Shown: positions 26,779 to 35,764 of the stretch, piece after piece
Layout: every line of letters begins with the position of its first letter
How positions within the stretch are numbered: position 1 is the first letter of the stretch
Assembly (NCBI RefSeq): GCF_000503895.1
Contig: NC_022997.1
Location: forward strand, 950,501 to 1,014,500
DNA: 64,000 bases
Direction: 5' to 3'
Source of the DNA: Hyphomicrobium nitrativorans NL23
GTDB lineage: Bacteria > Pseudomonadota > Alphaproteobacteria > Rhizobiales > Hyphomicrobiaceae
Translations under genes and position numbers: made by a program
Notes under the pieces: generated by a model
The model's database searches: none
What the model was told of the DNA's origin: nothing
Seen by the model: only the letters and a program-made list of their open reading frames with translations

Positions 26779-27921
26779 TCAGGTTGGAGTCGTGGCGGCT
26801 TGCTCTATGAGCCCGCTCGACTTCAACTCCTCCCAGAATTCGGCCGGTATTTTGGCTTGCATGGAGTTGTAGTCCTCGAGGATCTGCTGATCGCTGCTCG
26901 CGCCGACCACAAGCGCAACCGCAACATCAGGGGCCGCTGAGAACTGCAAAGCCGCCGTACGCAAATCGATACCGTGTCGGGCGGCGACGGCGCGCAGCTG
27001 ATCACGCTTTTCGATATGCATGGCCGGGATCTTGTAGTTGTCCGGTCCGTAATTGTAACGTGCGCTGCCCGAGATAAAGCCGGCGTTCAAGGCGGAGCCG
27101 ATCACGAGGGATACGTTCTTTTCGCGGACCGCAGGGAAGACTTGGTTCACTGCGTTAGTGTGATCGATCAGCGAGTATTGCGAAGCGCAGAGGCAGACAT
27201 CGACGTCTGCCACCTGGATGGCGCGCAAGATCGGCTCCGGTCTGTTGACGCCGATGCCCCACGCCTTGATGAGGCCTTCGTCGCGCATGCGTGTTAGCTC
27301 AGGGAAAGCGCCGCGCTCGGCGATGGCGAACTGCTCCTCCCAGGAGGTTGGGAAATAGGGAAAATCAGGTGAGATGTCGTGCACGAAGACGACATCGAGA
27401 CTATCGACACCGAAGCGTTGCAGGCTGTCCTCGACAGAGCGTCGGGTGCCATCGGCCGTATAGTCGTAGACGACGTCATTCGGCGATCCCGACAGAGGAA
27501 AAATGTCGGCATGGCGGTTGGTCTTCGACGCTTTCAGAAGTTTTCCGACCTTGGACGATAGGATGTAATCGCCGCGGTTCTTGGTATGCAGGAAGGTACC
27601 GAAGCGCCGCTCGGCGAGGCCGAAGCCATACCAGGGAGCGACGTCGAAGTAGCGCACGCCTGCGCTCCAGGCGGCTTCGAGGGTGGCCGCGGCGTCCTTG
27701 TCAGTGATTTTGTTGAACTCATTCCCGAGGGGAACGCCGCCGAGGCCGAAGCGAAACTCCGGCTTGAAAAGCTGCGAGGGGCGGTTCGTTGCCATGCGCG
27801 TATCTCCCGTTGATGTCGTGGTGGTTGCTCCCGCGAGTGCCAGAGAAGGCGCGGCAAACGCGCCAACCGCTGCGGTGGTAAGGGTGAGAAACTCTCGACG
27901 GTTGTTGTGCGCGGTGGTCAT
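26779..27921 (-). CDS. Aldo/keto reductase with Tat signal
   Basis: The 380 residues start with a twin-arginine signal (NRREFLTLTTAAVGAFAAP). The aldo/keto-reductase barrel follows: FGLGGVPLGNEF, the catalytic Asp and Tyr in FDVAPWYGFG, Lys in SSKVG and His in VFVHD. It resembles the pyridoxal-4-dehydrogenase / D-threo-aldose dehydrogenase group. Export by Tat fits a protein folded around a nucleotide in the cytoplasm, but NAD(P) use in the periplasm is unusual. It is divergent from a LysR gene that probably regulates it. Confidence 0.88.
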   Translation of the reverse strand: MTTAHNNRREFLTLTTAAVGAFAAPSLALAGATTTTSTGDTRMATNRPSQLFKPEFRFGLGGVPLGNEFNKITDKDAAATLEAAWSAGVRYFDVAPWYGFGLAERRFGTFLHTKNRGDYILSSKVGKLLKASKTNRHADIFPLSGSPNDVVYDYTADGTRRSVEDSLQRFGVDSLDVVFVHDISPDFPYFPTSWEEQFAIAERGAFPELTRMRDEGLIKAWGIGVNRPEPILRAIQVADVDVCLCASQYSLIDHTNAVNQVFPAVREKNVSLVIGSALNAGFISGSARYNYGPDNYKIPAMHIEKRDQLRAVAARHGIDLRTAALQFSAAPDVAVALVVGASSDQQILEDYNSMQAKIPAEFWEELKSSGLIEQAATTPT

Positions 27922-28111
27922 CGGGTGTCTCCTTTCGATCTGGCGCTAGCTGTTTCCTTGATCGGGCTCATCCCGGTGGAAGGGGGGAGACCCAGCCAGT
28001 TGGTTTCACCCCCTGGCGAGGCCTCGGCTCGGCGAGCCGATCGAGGCGCGACGCCGTTTCGCCTTCATGGTTGAATCTATCTCGCGGAATGGGCGAATGA
28101 AGGCTAAGTTG

Positions 28112-28139
28112 ATTGAGACTTACTCAATGATGCATTGAG
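28112..28139. promoter_or_regulatory. Inverted repeat before the LysR gene
   Basis: ATTGAG (28112-28117) and CTCAAT (28123-28128) form a perfect dyad with a 5-base spacer. A third ATTGAG is at 28134-28139, ten bases before the regulator start. The spacing suits a LysR autoregulatory site. Confidence 0.4.
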
Positions 28140-28148
28140 GAGCTGCAC

Positions 28149-29081
28149 GTGCAGGCCTTCGACCGAGCGACGCTTGCCGATCTCAACGTGTTTCTGACCA
28201 TCGTTCGTCGGGGAAGCATGGCAAAGGCCGCGATCGAACACGGGGTCAGCACGTCGGCGCTCAGCCATCGTATGCGCAAGTTGGAGGCACAGCTCGGCGT
28301 TAGGCTGCTCAACAGAACAAGCCGTTCGATCACGCCGACAGAAGCGGGAGGCGTGCTCGCGGTCCAACTCGAAGCTGGATTTCAGACGATCGGTGACGCG
28401 GTGCGCTCGCTCGAGCGCCACCGGCATTTCCCGGTCGGCCGGCTTCGTCTCAACGTTCTCCGCGATGCCGCTCGTCTCGTTCTCGGTCCTGTGCTGCGCC
28501 GCTATCTCGACGAGTTCCCGGATATGCACCTGGACGTGTCCGTGGACGATCATCTAGTGGACATCGTTGCGCAAGGATTCGACGCCGGCATTCGCTACGG
28601 TGACCGAGTCCCGCAGGATATGGTGGGCGTCGCATTGACGAAGGCTGCGCGCTGGGTTGTCGTCGCGGCGCCGGAGCTGATCGTCCGCACAGGGCGGCCT
28701 GAAGAACCCAAGGACCTTCTGGCGTTACCGTGCGTGCAAATGCGCGTTGGCGACAATAGCAACTTCCCCTGGGAACTCGGCAACGGTGCTGCGATGGTGC
28801 AGGTCGATGTTCGCGGTCCTTTGACTGCCAATGAAACGGAACATGCCGTCGACGCTGCAATCCGCGGCGTCGGTTTCACCTATTGTCTGGAGCGCAGGGT
28901 CAGAGCGGAGGTCGCAACCGGCGCGCTTGAGATCGTGTTGCCGGAGTGGGCCTCAGAAGGAGCGCCTTTCACGATCTACTATCCGAGCAGGAGGCAGCTC
29001 CCGCCGGGATTGCGACAGCTCATTAATGCGATCCGCGACGCAGAGAATTTGCCGCCGCTTATCGTTCCTCGCGATGAGTAG
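28149..29081 (+). CDS. LysR-family transcriptional regulator
   Basis: The 310 residues have an N-terminal winged helix: DLNVFLTIVRRGSMAKAA, then SALSHRMRKLEAQLGVRLLN, then RTSRSITPTEAG. A periplasmic-binding-protein-like effector domain follows, with VSVDDHLVDIVAQGFDAGI. This last pattern is typical of LysR proteins next to oxidoreductase genes. It is divergent from the Tat aldo/keto reductase and likely activates it when its ligand binds. The ligand is unknown. Confidence 0.92.
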   Translation: MQAFDRATLADLNVFLTIVRRGSMAKAAIEHGVSTSALSHRMRKLEAQLGVRLLNRTSRSITPTEAGGVLAVQLEAGFQTIGDAVRSLERHRHFPVGRLRLNVLRDAARLVLGPVLRRYLDEFPDMHLDVSVDDHLVDIVAQGFDAGIRYGDRVPQDMVGVALTKAARWVVVAAPELIVRTGRPEEPKDLLALPCVQMRVGDNSNFPWELGNGAAMVQVDVRGPLTANETEHAVDAAIRGVGFTYCLERRVRAEVATGALEIVLPEWASEGAPFTIYYPSRRQLPPGLRQLINAIRDAENLPPLIVPRDE

Positions 29082-29391
29082 CTGCCTCCGAAAAGGAGTT
29101 GGCGCTTTCCATCCGGCCGAGACGGTTGGGAGCTTTAGATGGCCTGGACAATCGTCTACCTCTCGAAAAATTCCACTTGGTGCAGCGCTGGATAACCAGG
29201 TGTTGCATCTAACGAATTGATTGACTGATGGATTTTGGAGGCACGCTCTGTGACGTCGGCAGTGCCGAGAGAGCGGACTTTCGCATGGTGTCGGTCGCGA
29301 CCGTACTGGGCTGACCTTAATATGACCGCAACACCTCCCGCAGCGGACAAGACCTATGCGAGGGCCGCCAACGGATCCGTTGTTCAAGTGC
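29082..29391. other. Gap of about 310 bases without a gene
   Basis: This gap lies between the LysR stop and the convergent ATPase stop. Short frames on both strands have no family match or ribosome site. No clear terminator hairpin was found. Confidence 0.4.
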
Positions 29392-31679
29392 TCACGTGTT
29401 AGTAGCTGCCTCGTATATGTCTTCCTCCTGCGCATTGTGGATGCGCACAAGGGCTTCGATGGATCCGATTACCCTCTGGGCATCGCGGACGAGGTACTTG
29501 TCGGCGTCCTCGGCCTGCAGTCCACCGGCGAGGCGCGCCAGGAGCCTCGCCTGATGCAGTATCTCGCGATGTGCCCGGCTCATTGCCGACAACCCGTGCA
29601 TATCAATAAGTAGCTTTGATAACCGCGGGTAAAGCGTAGCTTCGTCCTCGCGCTCGTGCGTCACAACGCTGTCTTCAACAATCGCATGCGCGCTGAGGAT
29701 AAGGTCGACTGCGTACGGGCCGGTCGCGTCGTCTAGCGCGTCCGAGATCGATCGCAGCCGATCCAACTCCTGCTCGAGCAATCGGTGCTCGTCGCTCAAG
29801 GCCCGCACCATCTTGTCCGGTAGAACTTCTCGTGGTCGGTGCCAACCCGGTTTGAGAGCCCGCAGCGCATTTAGGATCACAGCGACATCGATGGCCTCCT
29901 GCGTCAAGGCACCGGCCACAGGCGTCAGCCAGCCGAAAGCGGCGAATAGCATGGCGATACTGGAAAGCCCCATGCCCGCTACGATGCTTTGGATCGCGAT
30001 ACGCCGGGCACGCCGGGCGATGATCACCGCCTCCGACACCCGATCAAGCCTGTCCACAACGATCACTACGTCGGCCGCTTCCGACGACGCGCTGGCGCCG
30101 CGAGCGCCTAATGCGACGCCAACGTCCGCCGCCGCGAGTGCCGGAGCATCGTTGATTCCATCTCCCACCATCAGCGTCGGGTGGAAGCGGCTCTCCAGGA
30201 TGACGGCATCGACTTTATCTGATGGGACACGGTCGGATAGCACCGCATCGATATTCAGCGCAGCAGCAATCGTCTCAGCGGCGTCAGCATGATCCCCAGT
30301 GACCATCACGATGCGGGAAATCCCAGCCGCGCGCAGGGATTGCAGTGCGCGAGGCGTCTCCTTGCGCAGCTCATCAGCAAGGAGCAACGCGCCGACGACG
30401 CGGCCGTCGACCGATACGAACACGCTCAGGGCCGATCGCCAGGAGGCGCGGCGCAGCGCACGCGCGGCCCAGTCGTCCAGCTTGCGCTGCCCGAAGACGA
30501 GCTGGTGTGAGCCGACGCGGACCTTCCGCCCGGCAACCACTCCCTCGAGGCCAGAACCCATGACCTCATGCACCTCCTGGGGCATCTGCAGAGAATGACC
30601 TTGGCCGACGGCGGCAGCCACGATGGCGGCAGCCACGACATGCTGCGAAGCCTGCTCCAACGAACCGGCTAGGCGAAGCACCTCGCCAGCGTCTTCTCCG
30701 GGCGCGGTCTCGATCGCGATCAGGCGCGCTCCGCCGACTGTGAGGGTGCCTGTCTTGTCGAACAGAACGGTATGCGTCTGTGCCAGAGCATCCAGGGGCG
30801 CGCCGCCCTTTATGATGATGCCCCGACGCGCCGCCTGAGATACGCCGGCTATGAACGCGACAGGCGCCGCCAGTATGAGCGGGCAAGGCGTGGCAACTAC
30901 TAGAACAGCGAGAGCGCGGATTGGATCACCCGACAGTGCCCACGCCAATCCAGCAACCACGATCGTCACCGGCAACAGCAACAGCGCGTAGCGATCCGCC
31001 AGCCGAATGAAGGCGACTTGGCAGTCTGTGCGGCGGTCACAAGCCGCACGATGCCAGCGTAGGTGCTTTCGTCGGCCGTCGCGGTTGCCGTGATCTGAAA
31101 GGTGTCACCCGCGTTGAGCGTGCCACTGCGGGCGCTCTCGCCGGCTTGCCGCGTGACAGGGATTGGCTCGCCGGTGAGCGCCGCTTCGTCGAGGACCGCA
31201 CGCGGAGATGTGATCAGCCCGTCGACGGGGACGATCTCGCCGGCGCGAACGAGGATCGCGTCGCCGACTTTGACGTCACGGATGTCGACGTCCGTGATGG
31301 TCTCATCTATGCGGCGATGCGCCAGCCGCGGCGCCCGATCGACGAGCGTTTTCAAGTTGCGCTCGGCGCGGCTGACCGCATAATCCTCGAGCACCGTTCC
31401 GCCCGTGTACATGATGGCGACGACAATCGCCGCCAGCGGCTGCTGGAGAAGAAGGGCGGCTGACATGGCCAGAAGCGCGATGGCGTCGACGCCCATACGT
31501 CCGGCTGTCAAATCGCAGACGATGGAGACGGCGAGCGCAATGACGACGGGGATCGTTGCCGCGGTCCACATCCACCCAGCCGTCGCAGGATAGCCTGCGA
31601 GAAATGCGCTGCCGCCGAATATGAGGCCGAGCAGAGCGGCAACAGCAAGGGTGCATCTGGCGAAGCGTTCCTCGACCAT
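29392..31679 (-). pseudogene. P1B-5-like metal ATPase with C-terminal hemerythrin domain, broken by a frameshift
   Basis: Two frames make one protein. The first (31679 to about 31012) has four N-terminal helices and the actuator ALTGEPIPVTRQAGE, with no HMA metal-binding domain. The second (about 31011 to 29392) has the TPCP metal helix, DKTGTLTV phosphorylation site and GDGINDAPAL hinge. A tail of about 150 residues then has hemerythrin spacing: SDEHRLLEQE, THEREDEATLYP, SRAHREI and HNAQEEDIYEA. TPCP plus a hemerythrin tail is the P1B-5 pattern (Ni/Fe ATPases such as Nia). The shift is at about 31011-31014, where one base of a proline codon seems lost; the upstream frame then ends in GWRIATRCCCCR. 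It could be a true mutation or a sequencing error. Confidence 0.82.
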
Positions 31680-31719
31680 GACGCTCCTCGAAGGTCGACG
31701 ACAGAGGCAAGCTCGCATC

Positions 31720-32448
31720 CTAAGGAGCGTCGGGCGGAGGTCGCGAAAGTATTTTGCGGCCGGTGAACATTGCCGACGTGATGCTGCCGCCCTCACGCAC
31801 TTCGGTGACAACGATCGCGGCGATGTGGATGGCGATCAGAACGGTCAGTGCATAGAAGCCGAGTTCGTGCACTTGGACAAACGGACTGCGGAACGCGCGC
31901 ATGGCGGCGTAAGACGTTGGATCGATAAGTTCGGTTGCCCCCGGTACGACCGAGGATGGGTCGACGCCTGGAGCGGCAACCCACGCCGCGAACCAATGGC
32001 CAAACGGCGGCCAATAGAGGTCGGCCCCTGCCAGAATTAGGCCGGTCACCGCCTGGAGAAGTAATAGCAAGAAGAGCAGCGCAACGGCGATGCGCGCAAG
32101 CGGGTTGTGCCCCACATACTGTTGGGGTTCTCCCGCAAGGAACGACGCTGTATAGGCGCGCAATGCTGCAAGATAGCCGGGACCGCCGGGAATAACGGCA
32201 CGCCAATTCGCGTAACTGTTCCCGAAAAACGCCCAAGCAAACCGCCACATCAGATTAACAGCCATGACGTAGCCGAAGGAAACGTGGACATCCTTGAGTA
32301 TAACCTTACCCGGCGCGGAAAGTCCGAGCGGATTGCCGAAAAGAATGTCGAGGCCGGTACCCACGAGGCCAATGACGGCGAGCACGTTGATCCAGTGGAA
32401 CCAGCGGGTAGGAGCATCCCACGCGGCATATTCTTTGAGCTCAGACAT
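31720..32448 (-). CDS. Cytochrome b (b561 / hydrogenase b-type family)
   Basis: The 242-residue membrane protein has four helices. Haem-ligand histidines are visible in DAPTRWFHWINVLAV, LKDVHVSFGYVM and VQVHELGFYALTVLIAIHI. This is the dihaem cytochrome b561/Ni-Fe-hydrogenase b-type layout, which passes electrons between the quinone pool and a periplasmic partner. A c-type cytochrome and a membrane flavoreductase are encoded 7-8 kb away in the same metal locus. It lies 40 bases upstream of the ATPase and 62 bases after the kinase stop, so it is part of the leftward operon. Confidence 0.87.
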   Translation of the reverse strand: MSELKEYAAWDAPTRWFHWINVLAVIGLVGTGLDILFGNPLGLSAPGKVILKDVHVSFGYVMAVNLMWRFAWAFFGNSYANWRAVIPGGPGYLAALRAYTASFLAGEPQQYVGHNPLARIAVALLFLLLLLQAVTGLILAGADLYWPPFGHWFAAWVAAPGVDPSSVVPGATELIDPTSYAAMRAFRSPFVQVHELGFYALTVLIAIHIAAIVVTEVREGGSITSAMFTGRKILSRPPPDAP

Positions 32449-32510
32449 GAACTGTTCCTCGCGGTAGTGGAATTCTTACATACGTGCGGGCCGGCCCATC
32501 TTGATCCGCA

Positions 32511-33887
32511 TCAATCGGCTCGCTGGCTCAAACTGGGCAGCGCGAGCTGTGCTCTAAGGCCGCCGAGTACTGATTGGCCAAGCGTGATCTTGCCACCGTA
32601 GAGCTGCACCAGATCACGAACGATAGCCAGGCCGAGCCCAGAGCCCCCGCCTTCATTTCTCCAGCGCTCTCCGACGTTGAAGACGACGTCCCATGCCTCG
32701 GGCGGCAACCCTGGGCCGTCGTCCTCGACGACAATCCGGATAAAGCCGGGTGCAACCTTGTCGTCGAGCCGCACTGCGACCGCCGTCTTGGCGTGCTTGC
32801 AGGCGTTGTCGATGAGGTTACCCAGCATCTCGTTCAGATCCTGGACTTCGCAGGCGGCCATCACGCCGGGAGGAATCTCGTTGTCGATGCGCAAGCTGCG
32901 GTCCGCATGCAGACGCGTCAACGCTCGGACGACAGAGTCAGCCGCATCGGTGAGCGACGCAGCGATACCGGGCCTTGCCCTCGAAGCAGCAGTGCGCGCA
33001 CGCGCGATCTGATAGTCGATCTGGCCCTGCATGCGTCGGCATTGTTCGTAGATGACCGCGGCCGATTGTTCATCGCCTTTCTGTCTAAGCTGGTGCGCCT
33101 CATCGGTCAGAATCGCCAGCGGCGCCTTGAGGCCATGCGCGATGTTTCCCGCCTGCGCCCGAGCGCGTTGAATCTGCTCGCCAGATGCAGCAAGAAGACT
33201 GTTGAGGTCGTCGATAAGTGGCTGCACCTCGTCGGGAAATTGACCTCGCATGTCCGCGGTTGCGCCGGAACGGTAGTTCGCAAAGGCTGTCCGTAGGCGG
33301 CCGATGGGCGCCATGGCATAGGCCAGCAGCAAGCCCGCTACGACGATCATGGATAGCGAAAACAGGCCGAGCGACCATAAAAGCACGCTGTTGAACCGGT
33401 CGAGGACTTTATCGAGGAGGCGTTTGTCCGTCCCCATTATGATCCGGGTCGGCTCCTTCACTCCGCCCATCCAGCGCAGCCGTTCGGCAATCAAGAGCGC
33501 GCCGGTCGGCCCCGAAATGCTGTGGTAGTGAACCTGAGCATCGCTACCCGCATCGATCGGCACCTGCAGCATGGGCCCTTCGAGCGAGTTCGACCGAGCG
33601 GAAATCGCTCCGTTCCTCTGTACCTCCCAATAAAAGCCGGAGAGCGGCACCGAGTAGCGCGGGTCACTTAATGCGCGCTGCATATGAACGCGACCGCCTT
33701 CGTCGACCTCGGCGATGCCTTCGAGTTCGTCGAGATGCTCTTCCAGCTCCTGGTTGAATTGCTCCGTCAGAAAGCCCTTGAACTCACCGGACAGAAGAAC
33801 CCCAGCAATGCTGACGCCCGCCACGACCCAGATGGCGGCGACGATGATAAGGCGGGCACGGAGACTGCGCATTGCTGTGCTTCTCAA
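32511..33887 (-). CDS. Sensor histidine kinase
   Basis: The 458 residues carry an N-terminal helix (12-33), a periplasmic loop of about 130 residues, a second helix (about 166-192), HAMP, and a dimerization domain with His251 in NIAHGLKAPLAIL. The ATPase domain has NLIDNACKHA (N box), VEDDGPGLPP (G1) and GSGLGLAIVRDL (G2). The sensing loop probably reads a metal or envelope signal, which is inferred from the pumps around it. The start overlaps the response-regulator stop by four bases. Confidence 0.93.
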   Translation of the reverse strand: MRSTAMRSLRARLIIVAAIWVVAGVSIAGVLLSGEFKGFLTEQFNQELEEHLDELEGIAEVDEGGRVHMQRALSDPRYSVPLSGFYWEVQRNGAISARSNSLEGPMLQVPIDAGSDAQVHYHSISGPTGALLIAERLRWMGGVKEPTRIIMGTDKRLLDKVLDRFNSVLLWSLGLFSLSMIVVAGLLLAYAMAPIGRLRTAFANYRSGATADMRGQFPDEVQPLIDDLNSLLAASGEQIQRARAQAGNIAHGLKAPLAILTDEAHQLRQKGDEQSAAVIYEQCRRMQGQIDYQIARARTAASRARPGIAASLTDAADSVVRALTRLHADRSLRIDNEIPPGVMAACEVQDLNEMLGNLIDNACKHAKTAVAVRLDDKVAPGFIRIVVEDDGPGLPPEAWDVVFNVGERWRNEGGGSGLGLAIVRDLVQLYGGKITLGQSVLGGLRAQLALPSLSQRAD

Positions 33888-34537
33888 TCCATGCGATAGC
33901 CGAGGCCACGCACCGTGGTGATGATGTCGCGACCCAGCTTTCGCCGTAGGCGGCTGATGTAGACTTCGATGGTATTGGACTCAGCACTTTCCTCCAGGGC
34001 GTAGAGATGCTCCATCAGCTCGTTCTGCGAGATGACGCGCCCCGCGCGATGCATGAAGTAAGTCAGCATGCGCAGTTCCGAGGCGGTGAGATTGACAGAC
34101 TTACCGGCGATGGCGACCCTGCCGGCGACGGTGTCGAGGCTGATGTCCTTGTGCGTCAGGACAGAGTTCGCTGCGCCGGACTTTCTGCGAATGAGTGCGC
34201 GCAGCCGCGCCACGACCTCGGGAATATGGAACGGCTTGGTGATGTAGTCGTCTGCACCCGCGTTCAGCCCCTCTACCTTTTCTGCCCACGTGCCGTGGGC
34301 GGTAAGGATGAGCACAGGCATGTCGCGCTTTGCGGCGCGCCATTTGCGCAGAACTGTCAGTCCTTGCATGTTGGGTAGGCCGAGATCGAGTATGGCGGCA
34401 TCGAACTCATCGTGGGCTCCCATCGCGTAGCCGTCCTCGCCGTTCTGCGCGCGGTCGACGACGAACCCTTCCGGGCGCAGCCCGGTGACGAGGCGCGCGG
34501 CAATGTCATTGTCGTCCTCGACCAGCAGTATGCGAAT
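33884..34537 (-). CDS. OmpR-family response regulator (probable ATT start)
   Basis: The receiver begins RILLVEDDND, with the phosphate acceptor Asp51 in ILDLGLPNMQG and Lys in ITKPF. A winged-helix output domain with SAESNTIEVYISRLRRKLG follows. Homologues normally start Met-Arg-Ile-Leu; here the codon in that place is ATT (34535-34537), with GGAGG six bases upstream (34544-34548). That gives 217 residues, the family's usual length. The in-frame ATG at 34615 would add 26 odd residues and swallow the repeats at 34578-34595. It is coupled to the kinase and likely drives both divergent operons. Confidence 0.88.
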   Translation of the reverse strand: MRILLVEDDNDIAARLVTGLRPEGFVVDRAQNGEDGYAMGAHDEFDAAILDLGLPNMQGLTVLRKWRAAKRDMPVLILTAHGTWAEKVEGLNAGADDYITKPFHIPEVVARLRALIRRKSGAANSVLTHKDISLDTVAGRVAIAGKSVNLTASELRMLTYFMHRAGRVISQNELMEHLYALEESAESNTIEVYISRLRRKLGRDIITTVRGLGYRMD

Positions 34538-34577
34538 GACGAGCCTCCACAGCCAAGGTCGCACTTTTAGGCGCTCT

Positions 34578-34664
34578 ACCTGAATTCGACCTGAAAAGCT
34601 CGATGCCCTGGGCAATATGTCGTCCGGCAGGGCGACGCACCCGCGTTTCAGGTTGGTTTCAGGT
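34578..34664. promoter_or_regulatory. Paired response-regulator boxes in the divergent metal promoter
   Basis: Leftward: ACCTGAA at 34578-34584 and 34589-34595 (TTCAGGT on the minus strand). Rightward: TTTCAGGT at 34646-34653 and 34657-34664. Both pairs repeat every 11 bases, as OmpR/PhoB-type regulators bind. One pair faces each operon. Confidence 0.65.
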
Positions 34665-34705
34665 ACGCGTGCGACAGCTGTAACCCGATCTGGAGGTTAC
34701 GGCCC

Positions 34706-35761
34706 ATGTCTTTAATCAAATGTCTGACAGCTTCAGTGGCATTTATCGCCTGGGCGGCGCACGAGTCTGTGCAAAGCGCTGAAATCGCCGTTTCCCAAGC
34801 CCAGATCGACCGTCTCGAGATCCACCTCGAGGAGGCGCGCCCGGCCACACAGGAGGCGGTTGCCCTCCTGCCCGCCACCATCATCCCCCCGATGAACAGC
34901 CGCATTGCTGTGCCCGCGCCCTTCGCCGGCACCGTCGTATCCGTGCACGTTCTGCCCGGCCAATCCGTCGAGCAGGGTCGCACACTGATGACGATTGCAA
35001 GCCGCGAGCTTGTCGAGACGCTCTCTCAGTTGCGCCAAGCGGAAGCCAACCTCGCCGTTGCGAGCGCCGTCGCCGAACGCTATCGCGGGCTTGCTGAGAA
35101 GAATATCGCCTCTCCGACGCGCGCAGCCGAGACCGAAGCGCAGCGCGCAGGACTTGAGGCTGTCGTCGATGAGCATCGGCGGCTTGTTTCCCTGGGCAAA
35201 ATCAAGACCGATCCCGACGGCAGCTATGCACTGATCGCCCCGCGTGCCGGCCGCATTGTCGAGGCGAACGTCGCGCCAGGGGCCAGCATCGGCGCCATGC
35301 AAGCGGCCGTGGTTTTCGACACGAGCGATGAGCTGTGGGTTGAGGCGCAACTGCCGGCGTCGTTGGTCGGCAAAGTGCATCCCGGCGACAGCATCACGTT
35401 GGAGGATGGCACTAAGGGCAAGGTCCTTTCGGTTGGGCACACGCTCGATCCGAAGACTCGCTCGAGCACGCTCACCGGCACCATCCCCGGTTCGGCCGGT
35501 GTCGTTCCGGGGCAGATGGTGACCCTCAGCATACATAGACAGGCCGCCATCAGCAGCGTCGAGGTTCCCGCACAAGCGGTTGTTTGGCTGGGCGCGGCTC
35601 CCAGTGTCTTCGTGCGAACGGAAATGGGATTTGCCGTGCAGCCCGTAGTCCTCAAGGGCAAGACGCTACGCGCGGCCACGATCGGAGGTGGCCTCACAGC
35701 GGGGCAGAAGATCGCCGTATCAGGGCTCGCTCAGCTCGAAAACATGATTGGTGCGGAGTAA
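34706..35761 (+). CDS. Heavy-metal RND periplasmic adaptor (CzcB/CusB family)
   Basis: The 351 residues have a signal peptide ending in SVQSAE. Then come the lipoyl half APFAGTVVSVHVLPGQSVEQ, a short helical hairpin, the second half APRAGRIVEANVAPGASIGA, and beta-barrel and C-terminal domains. Good ribosome site GGAGG precedes the ATG. Adaptors of this group feed metal ions or link the pump to an outer-membrane channel. No methionine-rich or histidine-rich metal tail is seen, and no outer-membrane factor gene is nearby. The pump gene follows 3 bases later. Confidence 0.88.
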   Translation: MSLIKCLTASVAFIAWAAHESVQSAEIAVSQAQIDRLEIHLEEARPATQEAVALLPATIIPPMNSRIAVPAPFAGTVVSVHVLPGQSVEQGRTLMTIASRELVETLSQLRQAEANLAVASAVAERYRGLAEKNIASPTRAAETEAQRAGLEAVVDEHRRLVSLGKIKTDPDGSYALIAPRAGRIVEANVAPGASIGAMQAAVVFDTSDELWVEAQLPASLVGKVHPGDSITLEDGTKGKVLSVGHTLDPKTRSSTLTGTIPGSAGVVPGQMVTLSIHRQAAISSVEVPAQAVVWLGAAPSVFVRTEMGFAVQPVVLKGKTLRAATIGGGLTAGQKIAVSGLAQLENMIGAE

Positions 35762-35764
35762 GCT

